Source: Erodium maritimum
Lineage: Eukaryota > Streptophyta > Magnoliopsida > Geraniales > Geraniaceae
Length of the DNA: 64,000 nt
NCBI GenBank assembly: GCA_963921825.1
Contig: OY997591.1
Span: forward strand, 34,121,825 to 34,185,824
Reading direction: 5' to 3'
Shown here piece by piece: positions 1 to 11,718 of the stretch (position 1 is its first letter; every line of letters starts with the position of its first letter). The notes below the pieces were generated by a model. That model did no database searches, was not told the origin of the DNA, and was given only the letters and a program-made list of their open reading frames with translations. The position numbers were made by a program, and so were the translations under genes.

Positions 1-3000
1 GGACTGCGCCTTCATCAGGAAACCTGGATGATCTAAGGAAGGGCGGTGGGATCGTGCCTTCATTCGGTATTAACTCTATAGAGCTACATCTCTCTACTTC
101 CAAAGATTCATGGGTATTAGATACCATGACTGAATCTCACACATGCACTAATATATGGTGGCTGAAAGTAGGAGAGATTTGGAAAGCACGAAATGGACCT
201 CAGAGTTGTGGCAACTGCTGTAGGATCCATGAGTCTTGCTTTGCCAAGAGGCCTTGTCTTAGTATTGTATAATGTATATTGCATACCTACTTTTAGTAGG
301 AATATTATATCTGTATCCGTGTTTGACAAGGAAGGATATAATGTTAATATTGGAAATGGAGTTTTCAATGTTCTATGCAATGATATGTTTTATACCAGTA
401 CTGACATGGTTGGAGGATTGTACATATTAGATATGGGTAACAATGCCTCAAGTTCTATATATTCCGTTAATACCAAGAGGTCTAAATCCAACGATTTAAA
501 CCTAACTCTGTTATGGTACTGTCATTTGGGTCACATAAACAAGAAGCGCCTATCAGCACTTCAGAAGTGCGGGCTTTCAGGTTCATTCGAATTCCATTCG
601 ATCCATAGGTGCAAGGTTTGTTTGATGGGCAAAATGACTAAAGTGCCCTTTATCGATCGCGATGAAAGGGCGGGTGAATTATTGGGGCTGATACACTCGA
701 ATGTGTGTAGACCAATAAGTTCACTTGCCAGGAGGGGTTTTAGCTACTTTATCACATTTACTGATGATTACAGTAAATATGGTTATGTCTATTCGGTGAG
801 ACATAAGTCTGAAGCTTTTGATAAATTCAAAGAGTTTAAGACTATAGTAGAAAACCAGCTCGACAAAGGTATTAAGGCACTTCGATTGGATCGAGGTGGA
901 AAATACTTGACCACAGAGTTATTAGATCATCTAAAAGAGAATGGGATCCTTTTGGAATGGACTCCTCCTAGGTCACTGTAGTTGAAAGGTGTAGCCAAAC
1001 GGAGAAATCGGACATTGTTAGACAATGGTCTGTTCCATGATTAGTTGGACTGATCTCCCAATCTCTTTTAGGGGTTTTGCTCTAGAGACGACCGCATTCA
1101 TAGTGAATCGGGCTTCGACGAATGGTGTGGAAGGGACACCATTTTAAAAATGGTACGGGATGATGCCCGCTTTGTCCTTCCTAAAGATTTGTGGTTGCGA
1201 GGCTTATGTGAAACATTTGGTTTCGACTAAGCTCGAACCAAGATCTGAGATATGCACCTTCGTGTGGTATCCCAAAGCAACAAGGGGATACTATTTCTAC
1301 AATCCCAATGAGAACATGGTGTTCGTCGCTTGGGGTGGGGTCTTTATGGAAAAGAAGTTTTGTTTCCAAAGACGTCATTGGGAGGACTGTGCATCTCGAA
1401 GAAATTCAGGATGGTACAGATCTGTCTAAACCAATTGGCAACCCAGTAGAAAGGAGCCAGAGATTGTCGTAGAGTAAGAACCAATTCCTGTTACAATTCC
1501 GGAAGGTCCAAGGCGATTTGAAAGGATCAATCTTCCACCTCCAAGATATGGTATCCGGAGGTGACAATGAAGTCATGGTGGATCACGATGATCCAGCCAC
1601 CTTTCAGGAAGTCGTGGATGGGCCCAACTCCGAGTTATGGCTGGGAGCCATGAGGGAGGAAATGCAATCCATGTCGGACAACCGAGTCTGGGAACCGGTT
1701 GATCCTATCAATGGTGTGAGGACCATAGGATGCAAATGGATCTTCAAGGTGAAGATGGACATGGACGGCAACCCTCTGACCTACAAAGCTCAACTGGTGG
1801 CGAAAGGTTATAGGCATGGATTGACTATGAGGAAACCTTCTCCTTAGTGGCTATGGTCAAAATCGATCCAAATTCTTCTTGACATAACTGCGTATCATAA
1901 TTATGAGATATGGCAAGTGGATGTCAAAACCGCTTTCCTAAATGGAAATTTGACTGAGTACGTTTGTATGTTTCGGCCCAAAGGTTTTGACGATCCGAAG
2001 AATAAAGGAAAGATTTATAAGTTGTTGAAATCCATTTATGGATTGAAACGAACTTCTCGGAGTTGGATCCTTCGTTTTGATGAAGCTGTAATTGGATTTG
2101 GCTTAATCAAGAACGAGGATGAATCTTGCGTTTATAAGAAGGCTAGTGGGAGCAATATTACCTTTTTGGTTCTCATTGAAAACGACATCCCAACCTTGCA
2201 CGAGACTAAAGCTTGGTTGAGGAAGTGTTTTTCAATAAAGGACTTAGGCGATGCTTCTCATATCTTAAGGATTAAGATATGTAGAGATCGCACCAAGAGG
2301 GTCTTGGATTTAAGTTAGGGAACCTATGTGAACAAGGCATTGAGTAGGTTCTTAATGCTCGATTCAAAGAAAGGACTCTTACCCACTAGTCATGGCATTC
2401 ATCTCAGCAAGACTCAGTGTCCTAAGACACCTGATGAGCTGAAAAGGATGATGAGAATCCTATGCGCCTGGGGGCAGGATCGATCATATATGCCATGACA
2501 TGTATGAGACCAGACGTCTCGTAAGCCTTATGTTGTACCAGTAGACATCATTCTAACCCGGGGGAAAGATGATGTTGAACTAGTCGTCGAAGGATGAGTA
2601 GACGCTAGTTTTCCAAGACAAATCCAGATGACTTTAGAAGTCAATCAGGATATGTGTTTACGCTGAATGGCAGAGCTTTAGCTGGGAAAGCGTAAAGCAA
2701 GATACCATTGCCGAATCTACGACAGAGGCCAAGTACATGGATGCTGCAGAGGCAGCTAAGGAGGCTATGTGGATTTGGAAATTCATGGCAGGGCTGGGTG
2801 TAATTAAAAACCCATCCAGTCCGGTGAATCCATTTTGCGACAACACAAGGGCCATTGCGCAAGCTAAAAGCCTAGATCGCATAACAAATCCAAACATGTA
2901 CTGCGGCGTATCCACCTCATCAGATAAATACTGAACTGAGGTGAAGTGAAGATAACCGATATTGCAACAGATGATAACATAGCCAACCCTTTGACTAAGG

Positions 3001-3003
3001 CAG
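1..3003 (+). mobile_element. Ty1/Copia internal region, truncated decayed copy
   Basis: Base 1 corresponds to base 22301 of the complete Copia element at 18619-27080. The two run colinear to about 3010 with scattered single-base differences and one 7-nt deletion near 1815 in this copy. The left end lies outside the window. On the right the homology stops inside the segment preceding the 3' LTR, where a Gypsy-type LTR begins (TGTCACT at 3004-3010 fits either sequence). It has no LTRs of its own here. Confidence 0.9.
193..2934 (+). pseudogene. Copia pol pseudogene (integrase, RT, RNase H pieces)
   Basis: The pieces are in Copia order. GAG-pre-integrase and integrase lie at 193-981 (HCCC-type zinc region with C-x2-C, then an FTDDYSKYGY core). 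The integrase C-terminal part is at 1160-1429, RT at 1518-1847 and 1917-2318 (KWIFKVK, VAKGY, MDVKTAFLNG) and RNase H at 2737-2934 (DAAEAAKEA, CDNTRAIAQAK). The frame is broken by a TAG at 979-981, further stops to 1160, the 7-nt deletion near 1815 and a TAG at 2316-2318. The RT box normally reading YVDD is IEND at 2175-2186, so the catalytic aspartates are not kept. Most of these lesions are shared with 22493-25241; the 7-nt deletion and the 2316 stop are private to this copy. Confidence 0.9.
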
Positions 3004-6000
3004 TGTCACTCCTCGTTAAACTCTGACAATCAAGTCCAACTACACCAACGTCAATTCTGCACTAACAACTATCCTGAGGCCACACCAAGCACCAACCAAC
3101 ACCCAAATTCCACAGCACAAAGTCAACAACACTCACAGGCACAATCACAAACAATCAAAGCAAGGCAACCTCAAACACACACTCGTAACCAATGCACGGT
3201 CTCGGGAGCAACCCGTTCGACCTAGCGTAGCCGAACGCAACTTTCTCCTAACACATAGTCAGGAGGGGCGGTAGACCCCATCGCGGCACACAGTGTTTTA
3301 CCGATCGACGGAAGGCAGGGAAATCGTCTCTTCGCGGCCTGGAACCTCGCGGCACACAACACAGCGTTTTATTGAGTGCTAGTTGGAAGGTAGGGAAACC
3401 ACCTCTTCGCGAGACACAGCGTTTTACCGACTCACGGTCGGAAGGTAGGGAAACCACCTTTCTCGTGTACCACAGTACACCAAGCCTCACATTTTACCAA
3501 TCGCGCTCCGGAAGGTACGACTCACCTTATAGAAGTACGTCTCTCACACTTTAGTGGCGGCGCAACGGAAGGTACGACACACCTCTTGGGCACAACTCAA
3601 TACAAATATTACAGAACAGTCACAATCACACTCACAGTCACAGTCATGTTTCAACAACGAACACAACCATCAGGCACTTACCATCACTTACCGATACCAC
3701 TCTCCATGTGGTCACCCCACCGGCTTAACCGGTATGTTAGTCTTAGTGCCCGTAGTTCAATCCTAAATGTCCAAATGTATATATCATCGTTAGCAATAAA
3801 ATTAAAGCGGCTTTATATTACTTATGTGTTGGAGTAATATATCGATGTGTGCTCTGATCTATGCCCACCATGCGAATAGAACCATAGATCGAGATAGATC
3901 ACACTCGATGGGTCCCTAGTCAACAAAGCTTCACTAGAAGCGACTAGTATGAAAGATGGCTCTTTATGGCTTACGTTCTGTTAGTCATTGGAATGAGATT
4001 CCGGAGTCTGATCATAGATATCATGTGGGACATGATATTGGACGACCCGCCCTGAATATGTGCCATAGATTAAGTCATGAACATATTCAGTGTTGTAGCT
4101 TGTCATGTATCCTTAGACCAAGGAGTCTTTGTGATCGCTATGTAGTCAACAACTGAGTTTGACCTGAGCCTAACGTTGTCCGTAACAGGGCTTCCATAAC
4201 GGCCGAGATTGGCTTGGGGACGGGCTACATGAGTGACACGAAAGACGGCTAAGGGATTTATCCCTCATACTAAGGTATGGGAAAGATATCGGTTCTCGGC
4301 CACTTGATCGAGAGTGACTGGAAGAATAGCATGGCCATGCACATGATACTGGGTATCATATCTTCAGTCATCTCACATATCAAGGAACGGTGATTGAGAA
4401 TAATAAGGATGACGGCTCTATGCCTTATCTCAATCAGGATATCGGAGATAAAAGGATAATGACAGGGACGACGGAAAGGTTAGAATCGACAGGGTCGATT
4501 CGTTATGTAGTGTCAGGCAATACTAAAGTCTCGTTAGTTGCCACTTAAATAGGATCAAGTAAAATGGGATTTTACGTTGATCTATTGACATGCATAAACC
4601 TAAGGGTCACACCGGAGGATGAAACTCATTGACACATTTATGGAGAATGGCCAAAAGGGAGTTGTCTCGGGACATGACCAAAACTGGGTTTTGGGTCATG
4701 TGCCCGTAAGTGAATAGGACTTCACAGATCGAGACAAGGCTTGGAGTCTTGGGATTGATCGCGTCGGATAATGTTGGACATTTCCGGTATGGAAGGCATG
4801 GAGGCGATGAGCGAATCACGGGACCTCGTTGGAAATGGCCACGGGCCATGTTCCAAGAGGCCCATGAAAGGCCCATGCAACCAAGGCCCATGGAACTAAT
4901 TAATCAAGTCTTGATTAATTAGTACTAAGTAAGCAAGACAAGGATTAAGGTGTTGGTGATTCACCACCTAACCCAATCTTGTCTTGCCATACTTTGTCCT
5001 ATTTACACCTTACTTGACACCATACTTGTCCCATGCCTTTAGTTGGACAAGTATGGGTTTTGTTATGTTTAAGTCATCTTTTTTCAACATAACAAAGACA
5101 AGACAAGAATAGGAAACACATTTTCTCTCCCTCTTCCATGGCCATTTCGGGTTTGGCTAGTTTCCACCTCCATGTTTGTGTTCTTGAGTCCTCAAAGAGA
5201 AGAACTACGTGGCTTTGATTCCCATGTGGATACGTAGGCGTCTTGGAGACTCAAGCCAATCATTCGTTAACCGGTGTTCTTGTTTTGGTAAGAACTAGTG
5301 CTGAATTTTTCTCTTGTTAATCCATTCTTTGTTAGTTGTTTCATGGTTTTAATTGTCTCTTGGTTTTCATTGATTTTCCGCTGCGAGTTGGTTCATCTCC
5401 AACCCTACCTCGAGACCCAACACGGTATCCCCCAACATCCCTAATCCAACATATCAGGTAAAACAGGGAAAGGCACTCAAATCACTATTCATACGTTCTC
5501 CAATCAATTCTACTCATTTTCATGTTTATTGTTTATTAACCAGCTCAGACAGCACAACACAAATCCAAACAATCATCAATCAATCCTACAGGCACGACAT
5601 GGCCCGATTCTACCAGCACGACAATTTCCCAAGATAGTAATCGTAAAAGTTCACAGTTCAATCGTCTACGCTAGTTGATCTCATCCTACATGCATACTAG
5701 TTCTTTATCCGTTTATTAGGTTTCCATATATGCCTTCTAGAACAACCGTAAATAAGCGGGTTTCGAGGTAATCCCCACCTCAGTCTCTATCTGGGTCGCC
5801 AAGCTGCTGACGTCCTGGCCAACTCCGGTCTTCTCCGTGCTCGGGGTAAAGGCCTGGTTTAACACAAAAGGGACAGTCATCAGTCCCGGTCCAACTCGTA
5901 ACGGTCCTCAAATTTAATAATTAAGTCCAGTAATTTGTTTTGTCCAAATGTCCTTTAGAAGTCCGATAAGTTGTCCGAAAGTTCAGGTATTTATCTGATT

Positions 6001-7140
6001 TTAAGTCAAATTATTAATTAGTTAATTATTTAACTGGTCTGACCCGGAACGACCCGAGTCCGAAACCCGAACCCAAATCCGACCTGTATCCGACCTGTCC
6101 AAGTCAACTGGCTCGGGTCTGACCCGAGCCCGACCCAGACCCGAACCCAAACCCGACTCAGGACCCGGACCTCAGATCCAGCCCAAGCCCGAGGCCCGAA
6201 CCAGGTTCAGGCCCGAGGCCCAAACCGAGTCCGGTCCGAGGCCCAGACCAAAGCTAAGGCCCAAGGCCCGAGCTCGAGTGTCGTTCCAGGCCCGAGCCCA
6301 AGCTCGCTCAGGTTAGAGACGACTAGGGTTCCGGTGTTGTTCCGGCAACGGCGGCGGCGCTCGAGTGCGTTTCTCGATGGCAAGGATGGTGGCAGGAAGC
6401 TCAGGAAGTCGTGGGGATCTTGATGACGCGAGTTCCAGAGCCCTCTGATCAGGACTGACACCATGGGAGCTCGCCGGCGTCCAAATCCCAGATCTGAGCT
6501 CTGAGAGCTCCAGCGAACTTCCCCGCCTCAAATCTCGGTCAAACCGAGCTCGTACCGCTCGATTCTCAGAGAATAAGAAGTGGGGAGGACGGATCGAGGC
6601 CGGGAGAGACTTACCGGTACAGTATCTGGCTCGTAGAAGGTGCGTCGAGGTTTAAGATGAAGACGGTGGCGCTGGGTTTCGTTTAAACGAAGAGGAAGAA
6701 GGACGAGGAGAGGAGGGAAGGGTTTCTGGTGGTGGTTTCTGTCGAGGGAAGTCGTGAGTGGAAGGGGATTAGAAGAAGAAGGAGGTGCTGGAGATGGAGA
6801 TCGGCTCCGGTGAGGTTCAGTGAAGCAGAGAGAAGTCGAGAGAGAGAAGGAGGAGAGGAGGAAGATGACTCGGGAATCGTGCGAGTCAAATGAGTAACGA
6901 AGAGTCGGAATTTAGGGTTTTGATCGAAGAAGAGTTGGGCCGGTCTTGTGGGCCGCGCGTGCGGTTTGGGCCTTGACTGGTTCGGCCCAAGCCCGAGCCT
7001 GGGCTGGCCCAACTCAAACCTCTTTTCCTTTTTTTTTTATTTTCCTTTTTGTTTCGCCCTCGTTCCAATTTTTCGATCCGTTTTCCAACCCCGTCGTTTT
7101 AAAACCGTAATTTAGACTATCAAAAACTCAGGTCTTTACA
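3004..7140 (-). mobile_element. Probable Gypsy-type LTR, reverse, split by a Copia solo LTR
   Basis: The left edge reads TGTCACTCCTCG, as expected for the reverse complement of an LTR ending in ...GTGACA (compare 27682 and 60599). The right edge ends in CAGGTCTTTACA, the complement of an LTR starting TGTAAAGACCTG. Removing the Copia LTR and one TSD copy leaves about 2.4 kb of non-coding sequence. It includes a CCCGA-rich degenerate stretch at 6040-6300 and a GA-rich stretch at 6700-6870. Flanking pentamers (GGCAG and TGAAC) do not match, so this may be a recombined or partly deleted LTR rather than a clean solo LTR. The long reading frames on the minus strand here are composition artefacts. 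Confidence 0.5.
3735..5422 (+). repeat. Copia solo LTR (1688 bp)
   Basis: It starts TGTTAGTCTTAG and ends GACCCAACA. Its length equals the two LTRs of the element at 18619-27080, from which it differs by a modest number of substitutions. It is flanked by the direct pentamer CGGTA at 3730-3734 and 5423-5427. No PBS or PPT adjoins it. It is therefore a solo LTR left by LTR-LTR recombination, inserted in the reverse Gypsy-type LTR. Confidence 0.93.
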
Positions 7141-7436
7141 TGAACCTTGGCCTGGTGCGTCACCTTGGTCCTTGCCTGAACCTTGGCCGGATGCACCTTG
7201 TGAACCTTGGCCGGATCTATCTTCTTCTCTGAAGCTCTTGTCTTGCTTTGGTTGTGAATAATGAACGGTAATCTCTATACAGAGATAACAGAACTGCACC
7301 AAAAGAAGACAAGGACAAAAACTCCTCATCGAACTTATCGGAAATTGTTTTCCGGCCAACCGGAGTCATTCCGGCCAAACTCGTTCCTAACAATCTAATA
7401 ACTGAGAATTTGTAATATTTCAATACTCCCCCACAC
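7141..7436 (-). repeat. Fragment of a Copia-like LTR with adjoining PPT, reverse
   Basis: On the reverse strand there is a purine tract TGTGTGGGGGAG (7425-7436) followed by LTR-like sequence that runs left until cut at 7141. The left part has a degenerate repeat of GAACCTTGGCC(G/T)GG. No partner LTR is seen, so this is a truncated remnant. Assignment to Copia rests only on the PPT-like context. Confidence 0.35.
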
Positions 7437-8189
7437 ATGTAGGATTAGGCATCTACATGTTCAGGGTTTATTTATTTAAGTAAGGTTTGAAAATATTTGA
7501 AGAATAGGATTGTATAAATTTCTTTGTATATATATTTTTATTTTATTTTCTGATTGTGCTATATTTTTATTTTTGTTCTAATTTCCTAATTATAATTAGT
7601 TTAGAAAAATATTTTTATTTAAGACGTTATTTAGGGTTTGAGATTATATCAATTTAAGTTTTAAGTTTTGTTATGTACAAAATTATTGTAGGCATGGAAA
7701 GACATATTATCTACGTCAATTTACATTATATATATGCGTTCAACCGAGGATATTAAAAATATAAAAGGTATTGGTGTTCGTACTGAAAAAATGATAAAGA
7801 CAAAAATGAATTATGTGTATGAATTAATTTACTTGTTGATTATGTTGGCATTGATCTTACCAGTCGCTACTACAATTGTGGCGAGAGTATTTTCTGCTAT
7901 GAGTATCATCAACACTCGATTGAGATTTTGAATGAGAGATCAATTGATGAATTATAGTATAATTGTATACATTGAGAAATATATATTTTGTTGTATTCAC
8001 AGTGAAAATATTTTACAATATTTTCAAAATATGAAATATCGACGTCACATCTTGTAATAAATAGTATTTTATCATTTTTTAATAATATTAATATTTCCAA
8101 TGTTAACTTACATTATTTTAACGTTATTTTTCTATATACCAAAAAGAAATTGGTGCCCCCCCTCATTGGAAAAGCTAAATCTGCCACTG
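7437..8189 (+). mobile_element. 3' fragment of a hAT transposon
   Basis: It encodes the C-terminal dimerisation region of a hAT transposase (7734-8060) and ends in AAATCTGCCACTG at 8189. The complement, CAGTGGCAGATTT, fits the terminal repeat (CAGTGGCGGATYYAG) of the plant TTF/MYM-zinc-finger hAT group. The 5' half is missing, so the left boundary is approximate and no TSD can be confirmed. Confidence 0.6.
7734..8060 (+). pseudogene. hAT transposase C-terminus (dimerisation domain), broken
   Basis: Translation gives ELIYLLIMLALILPVATT, then ARVFSAMSIINTRLR and MRDQLMN after an in-frame stop. This is the conserved plant hAT pattern LALxLPVATATVERxFSAM followed by LRxxMxDxWxN. The acidic residue usual in TVERxFS is replaced (IVARVFS), and stops at 7929-7931 and beyond interrupt the frame. 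It is a relic. Confidence 0.65.
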
Positions 8190-9052
8190 CCTCCAACCCT
8201 TATGCTCCCCTTTGCCTACTGCCCTCATTAATGAGACAGTAAATGGAGGTTGACCGGTTATTTATCGATCTACTATATAATTGGTAAATCAGATACTTTC
8301 TTCGTCCCATTAATCGATTGGGGTTCATTCTCGACTTCGTTTGTTGTTGATTTGTATTTTGTAGACGTGGTTGTAGTTGATTGTTTATTGGTTTTGTATG
8401 TTTATTTATTGGTGGATGATTGTCTATTGGTTTTGTATTCGGATAGCTTCAAGGGAATGTATACCATTTGTTTCCTCTTTGTCCTCTAAGCTAGAGATTT
8501 TCTTCAACCTTACCTCTTTAACTTTGGTTTATTGGGATATACTTTAGATGGCGGCTCTATGTGATTGTGAGTTGGAAGGTCACTATTGTCTTGTATGTCA
8601 GGTGCTTTTGGACACAACAAAATGACATTTAGGAAGTTGAAATATCTTTAGATCAATCAGTGTAAATCATATTCGTTTATTTAACTTCATTCATGAAATA
8701 TTGTGGACTGACAATACATGAAAATAGAGTTCAAATGATATACCTTGATTAATGTATTTGGTAGTAACATGTGTACGTATGATGATAGAAATTATGACTC
8801 TACAAGGCACATTACTATTTTTTATATACTAATATCAGTATATTTTCTTGAGCTTGGATTGCTTGCTCACTTACAAATGATTCTCAGTCATTGAATTTGT
8901 AGCATTAGTAATTTTATTCGTTGTAGGAAGCTTGCATTGATGGCTACGGGGATTGGGGATCAAGGAGAAAGTTCGGAGTGGTACTAAAGGTTATGTGTGA
9001 AAGCTTGACATTTCAAGATAACTTTGCTTTATTGTTTAATAGTTTCTGGGTT
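8190..9052. other. Unassigned AT-rich interval
   Basis: No protein family was recognised. A short exon-like stretch at 8926-8985 follows a TTGTAG acceptor-like site, but it is too short to assign. It may be host sequence in which the retroposons at 9053 and 11719 sit. Confidence 0.4.
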
Positions 9053-11395
9053 TTTTTATCGGCAAAGACATATTATAAATACATGCCCTTAGAAATAAAG
9101 AACATGCGATGAATGTACAATGTAAGGAGCATTCCTCAATGGGAACATCAACCATAAAGCCTCAACATACTGATGATGAAAAACAACCAATGACAGAACC
9201 CACACAGGGGTGATGAACCTACAACCATGCATCCCAACAATGGGAAAAAACAAGATGGTCTAGCTACATGCCAGAATTTAAAACCATGAACCATGAACAG
9301 ACTTGAGCGTTGACATGACCGCCAGCCTCCTGAGAATCCCAACAAGGGGAGTGAACAATGAAAAAGGTCTAAAAGCCTAAATTTTACAACCATTAAGAGC
9401 ATAGAAGCCTACTAGGTAAATAAGGTCCATAACCATGATATTCCTACTATGAAGCACATGAAAAAAGATCTGAAATCTAAATTTTACTAACATGAAGTCC
9501 AATAGAATAGAGACGATGATCTGCCAAGTCTACGGACTACCGCTCACCGGAATCTCAATCCTCAGTAATAATACCGAAAGAACCCTCCACTACGACATAA
9601 GTCCAGATGCCAGCATCGAACACTGCTCGAAATCTACTAGAAGTTCCCAACCGAAGCCAACACCATCGGTCAACCCTAAACGGGGAGTCGGAACTGAAAA
9701 CCCTCAAACCGTTTGGCAGAAAACAAGAGAGAGGGCAACAGCCCCGAGCTCAACGAGCCACCTAGAATATGCAACAGGCAGGAGAGTACCAAACACCTCA
9801 ACAAAAACCCCAAAGCCAGCCCTCCAAACACTGCTCGGTTATCGAAGATAACCCGTCAGAAGCCAACACAATCCAGCGATCCAAATGGAGAGTTAGACTC
9901 ATTGATTACCAACACTCCTCTGACCAAGGTGGGTAGATCAAAACAGACTAAGTAAGGAGGGATCAATAGTAAAGGCAAATACTAAGGAGGAGGCAATGAT
10001 ACCGAAATCCAATAAAAACATATCAGCCTCCAAAATCCAAAACCTAGCCAAGCTTCTTCACAACAAAGGTGGCATCTCCACCCAACCACAAAAAAAAAAA
10101 CTAAATGATGAACAAAGCTGAAAAAGCATGAGAGATCGAGACCTCACTGAAAGTACGGGAGGACGCGGAACCAATCACAGAAAGAAAAACAGAACTACAA
10201 ACAGTTGTCCTCAGACTGCAAAGAAGTAAAATGTAGACGGCTACACCGATGGCCAACACCCAAAGAAACGGTGATCAAGGCCATCCCCGAGAGTAAAAAT
10301 CCAAAGGCGGTCCGAGAAAGTAATGCCGGTGAGCCATCACAGGGAAAGTCGTTGACTAACAACACAAGCCGAGACATACCTGAGATGCAAGCACCATAGA
10401 ACAGGGGCCACTAAATCAGATATGCAATAATCTGCATGAGAAAATCGTCCCACACTAGATCTAAAAAAGTTGAACCTCAAGACTTCTCAAGTCCCGAGCA
10501 CCCGGAAATGCTTCCCCTAGCAAACACCGGACACGACAAGGATTGACCAACCAACAGATCTGTGACGAACGAAACCAAGGAGGGTCACGAATGAATCTCA
10601 CTCCAAATTTGGGACGATCTGAACAGCAACGAAACTCCAAAGGACCACCAGAGCAGCGACGACACACCCCTCCGGCACCAGTACCACCACGCTCCGACGG
10701 AGCCAACAATCGACATAGGAAATGGGGCGTTGGGGGTCAAAACCCTAGAAACCAACTGTCCCACAAAACCTTCCCACCACAACACTACAAGAGCAGCAAT
10801 GGTAGGTCACCGGAGGCAGATCCATGAGCCAGAGCACGACCGGATCCAAAGCCTCACCACTCTAACGAACAAGACCCTGCTCCAAACAACACCGAAGACG
10901 GTCACCAAACTCACCAGAGACCTAGAAAAAGTACTGCCAGCCAGAGAAGCTTTGAGGATGCCTTGACGACGAGCAACAAAGCACCAGAGGTGGGTTTTCA
11001 TCAGCTAGAGGAGGAAGCTGTGACACACACTTCCGGCCAGAGAAGCTGGGCGAGCCAAGGGGTATCAGAGGAGACCACCTCGAGGCTGAAATCGGTCAGA
11101 GAAGAGTCCTCCATGTCCTGAGCAGAACCCAACGCCCAAGGACCCAGAATCTCCCCAAACCCACGGCCAAGAATTGTAGAGCACCCGACGAGCGAACACC
11201 AGTGGCCAAGAGGACTAAACCAGAGCTTGCAAGACCCACCACCCACCTCGCCCAAAGGTCCGACGAGAGAAGCTTGCAGCTAGCGAAGACGAAAAGTGAG
11301 AAAATCTTCGAATCTAAAGCTTGAAAGCGCGAAGGAGAGAGGAATGAAAGAAAAAAAGGTGAGGGAAGGAGGGAATAGCAGGTTTAATTAAGGTT
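9053..11395 (-). mobile_element. Probable non-LTR retroposon (LINE-type), reverse, no ORF2
   Basis: The left edge is TTTTTTTATCGGC, the complement of the GCCGATAAAAAAA tail typical of plant LINEs. The body is moderately GC-rich and carries no reverse transcriptase or endonuclease motif on either strand; the reading frames are composition artefacts. Its tail and composition match the better bounded element at 11719-12915. No convincing TSD was found and the right boundary is approximate. Confidence 0.4.
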
Positions 11396-11704
11396 CTTGT
11401 TTAATTATTGTTTGTTTTTGGATTTGGTAGAGAAGTGGTGTTATGTGTATGATTAATGGTGTACTCAACTTTTCGTATGATCAATAAACCTCTATTCAAC
11501 AGCCGGATCCATGTTCATATTCTTACAAATTTACAAGTTTAGATATACCTAAGAAATTTACAGGTACGATTTTATGCTATTATTTGAAATATTTAATAAA
11601 CCATTGAGAATATTGTAGGTATTGAAGCAGAGGAGCAACTACAATCATGTATGTATGATGACATACCATATCTTGAGAAACATAACAGTGCATAAGGTGT
11701 CTTG
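11396..11704. other. Host interval with an exon-like piece
   Basis: AT-rich sequence lying between two retroposons. At about 11617-11692, after a TTGTAG acceptor-like site, there is an open stretch reading GIEAEEQLQSCMYDDIPYLE. I do not recognise it. It may belong to the same broken gene as the helicase-like piece at 13451-13634. Confidence 0.3.
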
Positions 11705-11718
11705 TAGTATGAGATTGT

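Noticed and set aside
6207-7012. Several minus-strand frames in the CCCGA-rich stretch
   Set aside because: Low-complexity translation within an LTR, and no family resemblance.
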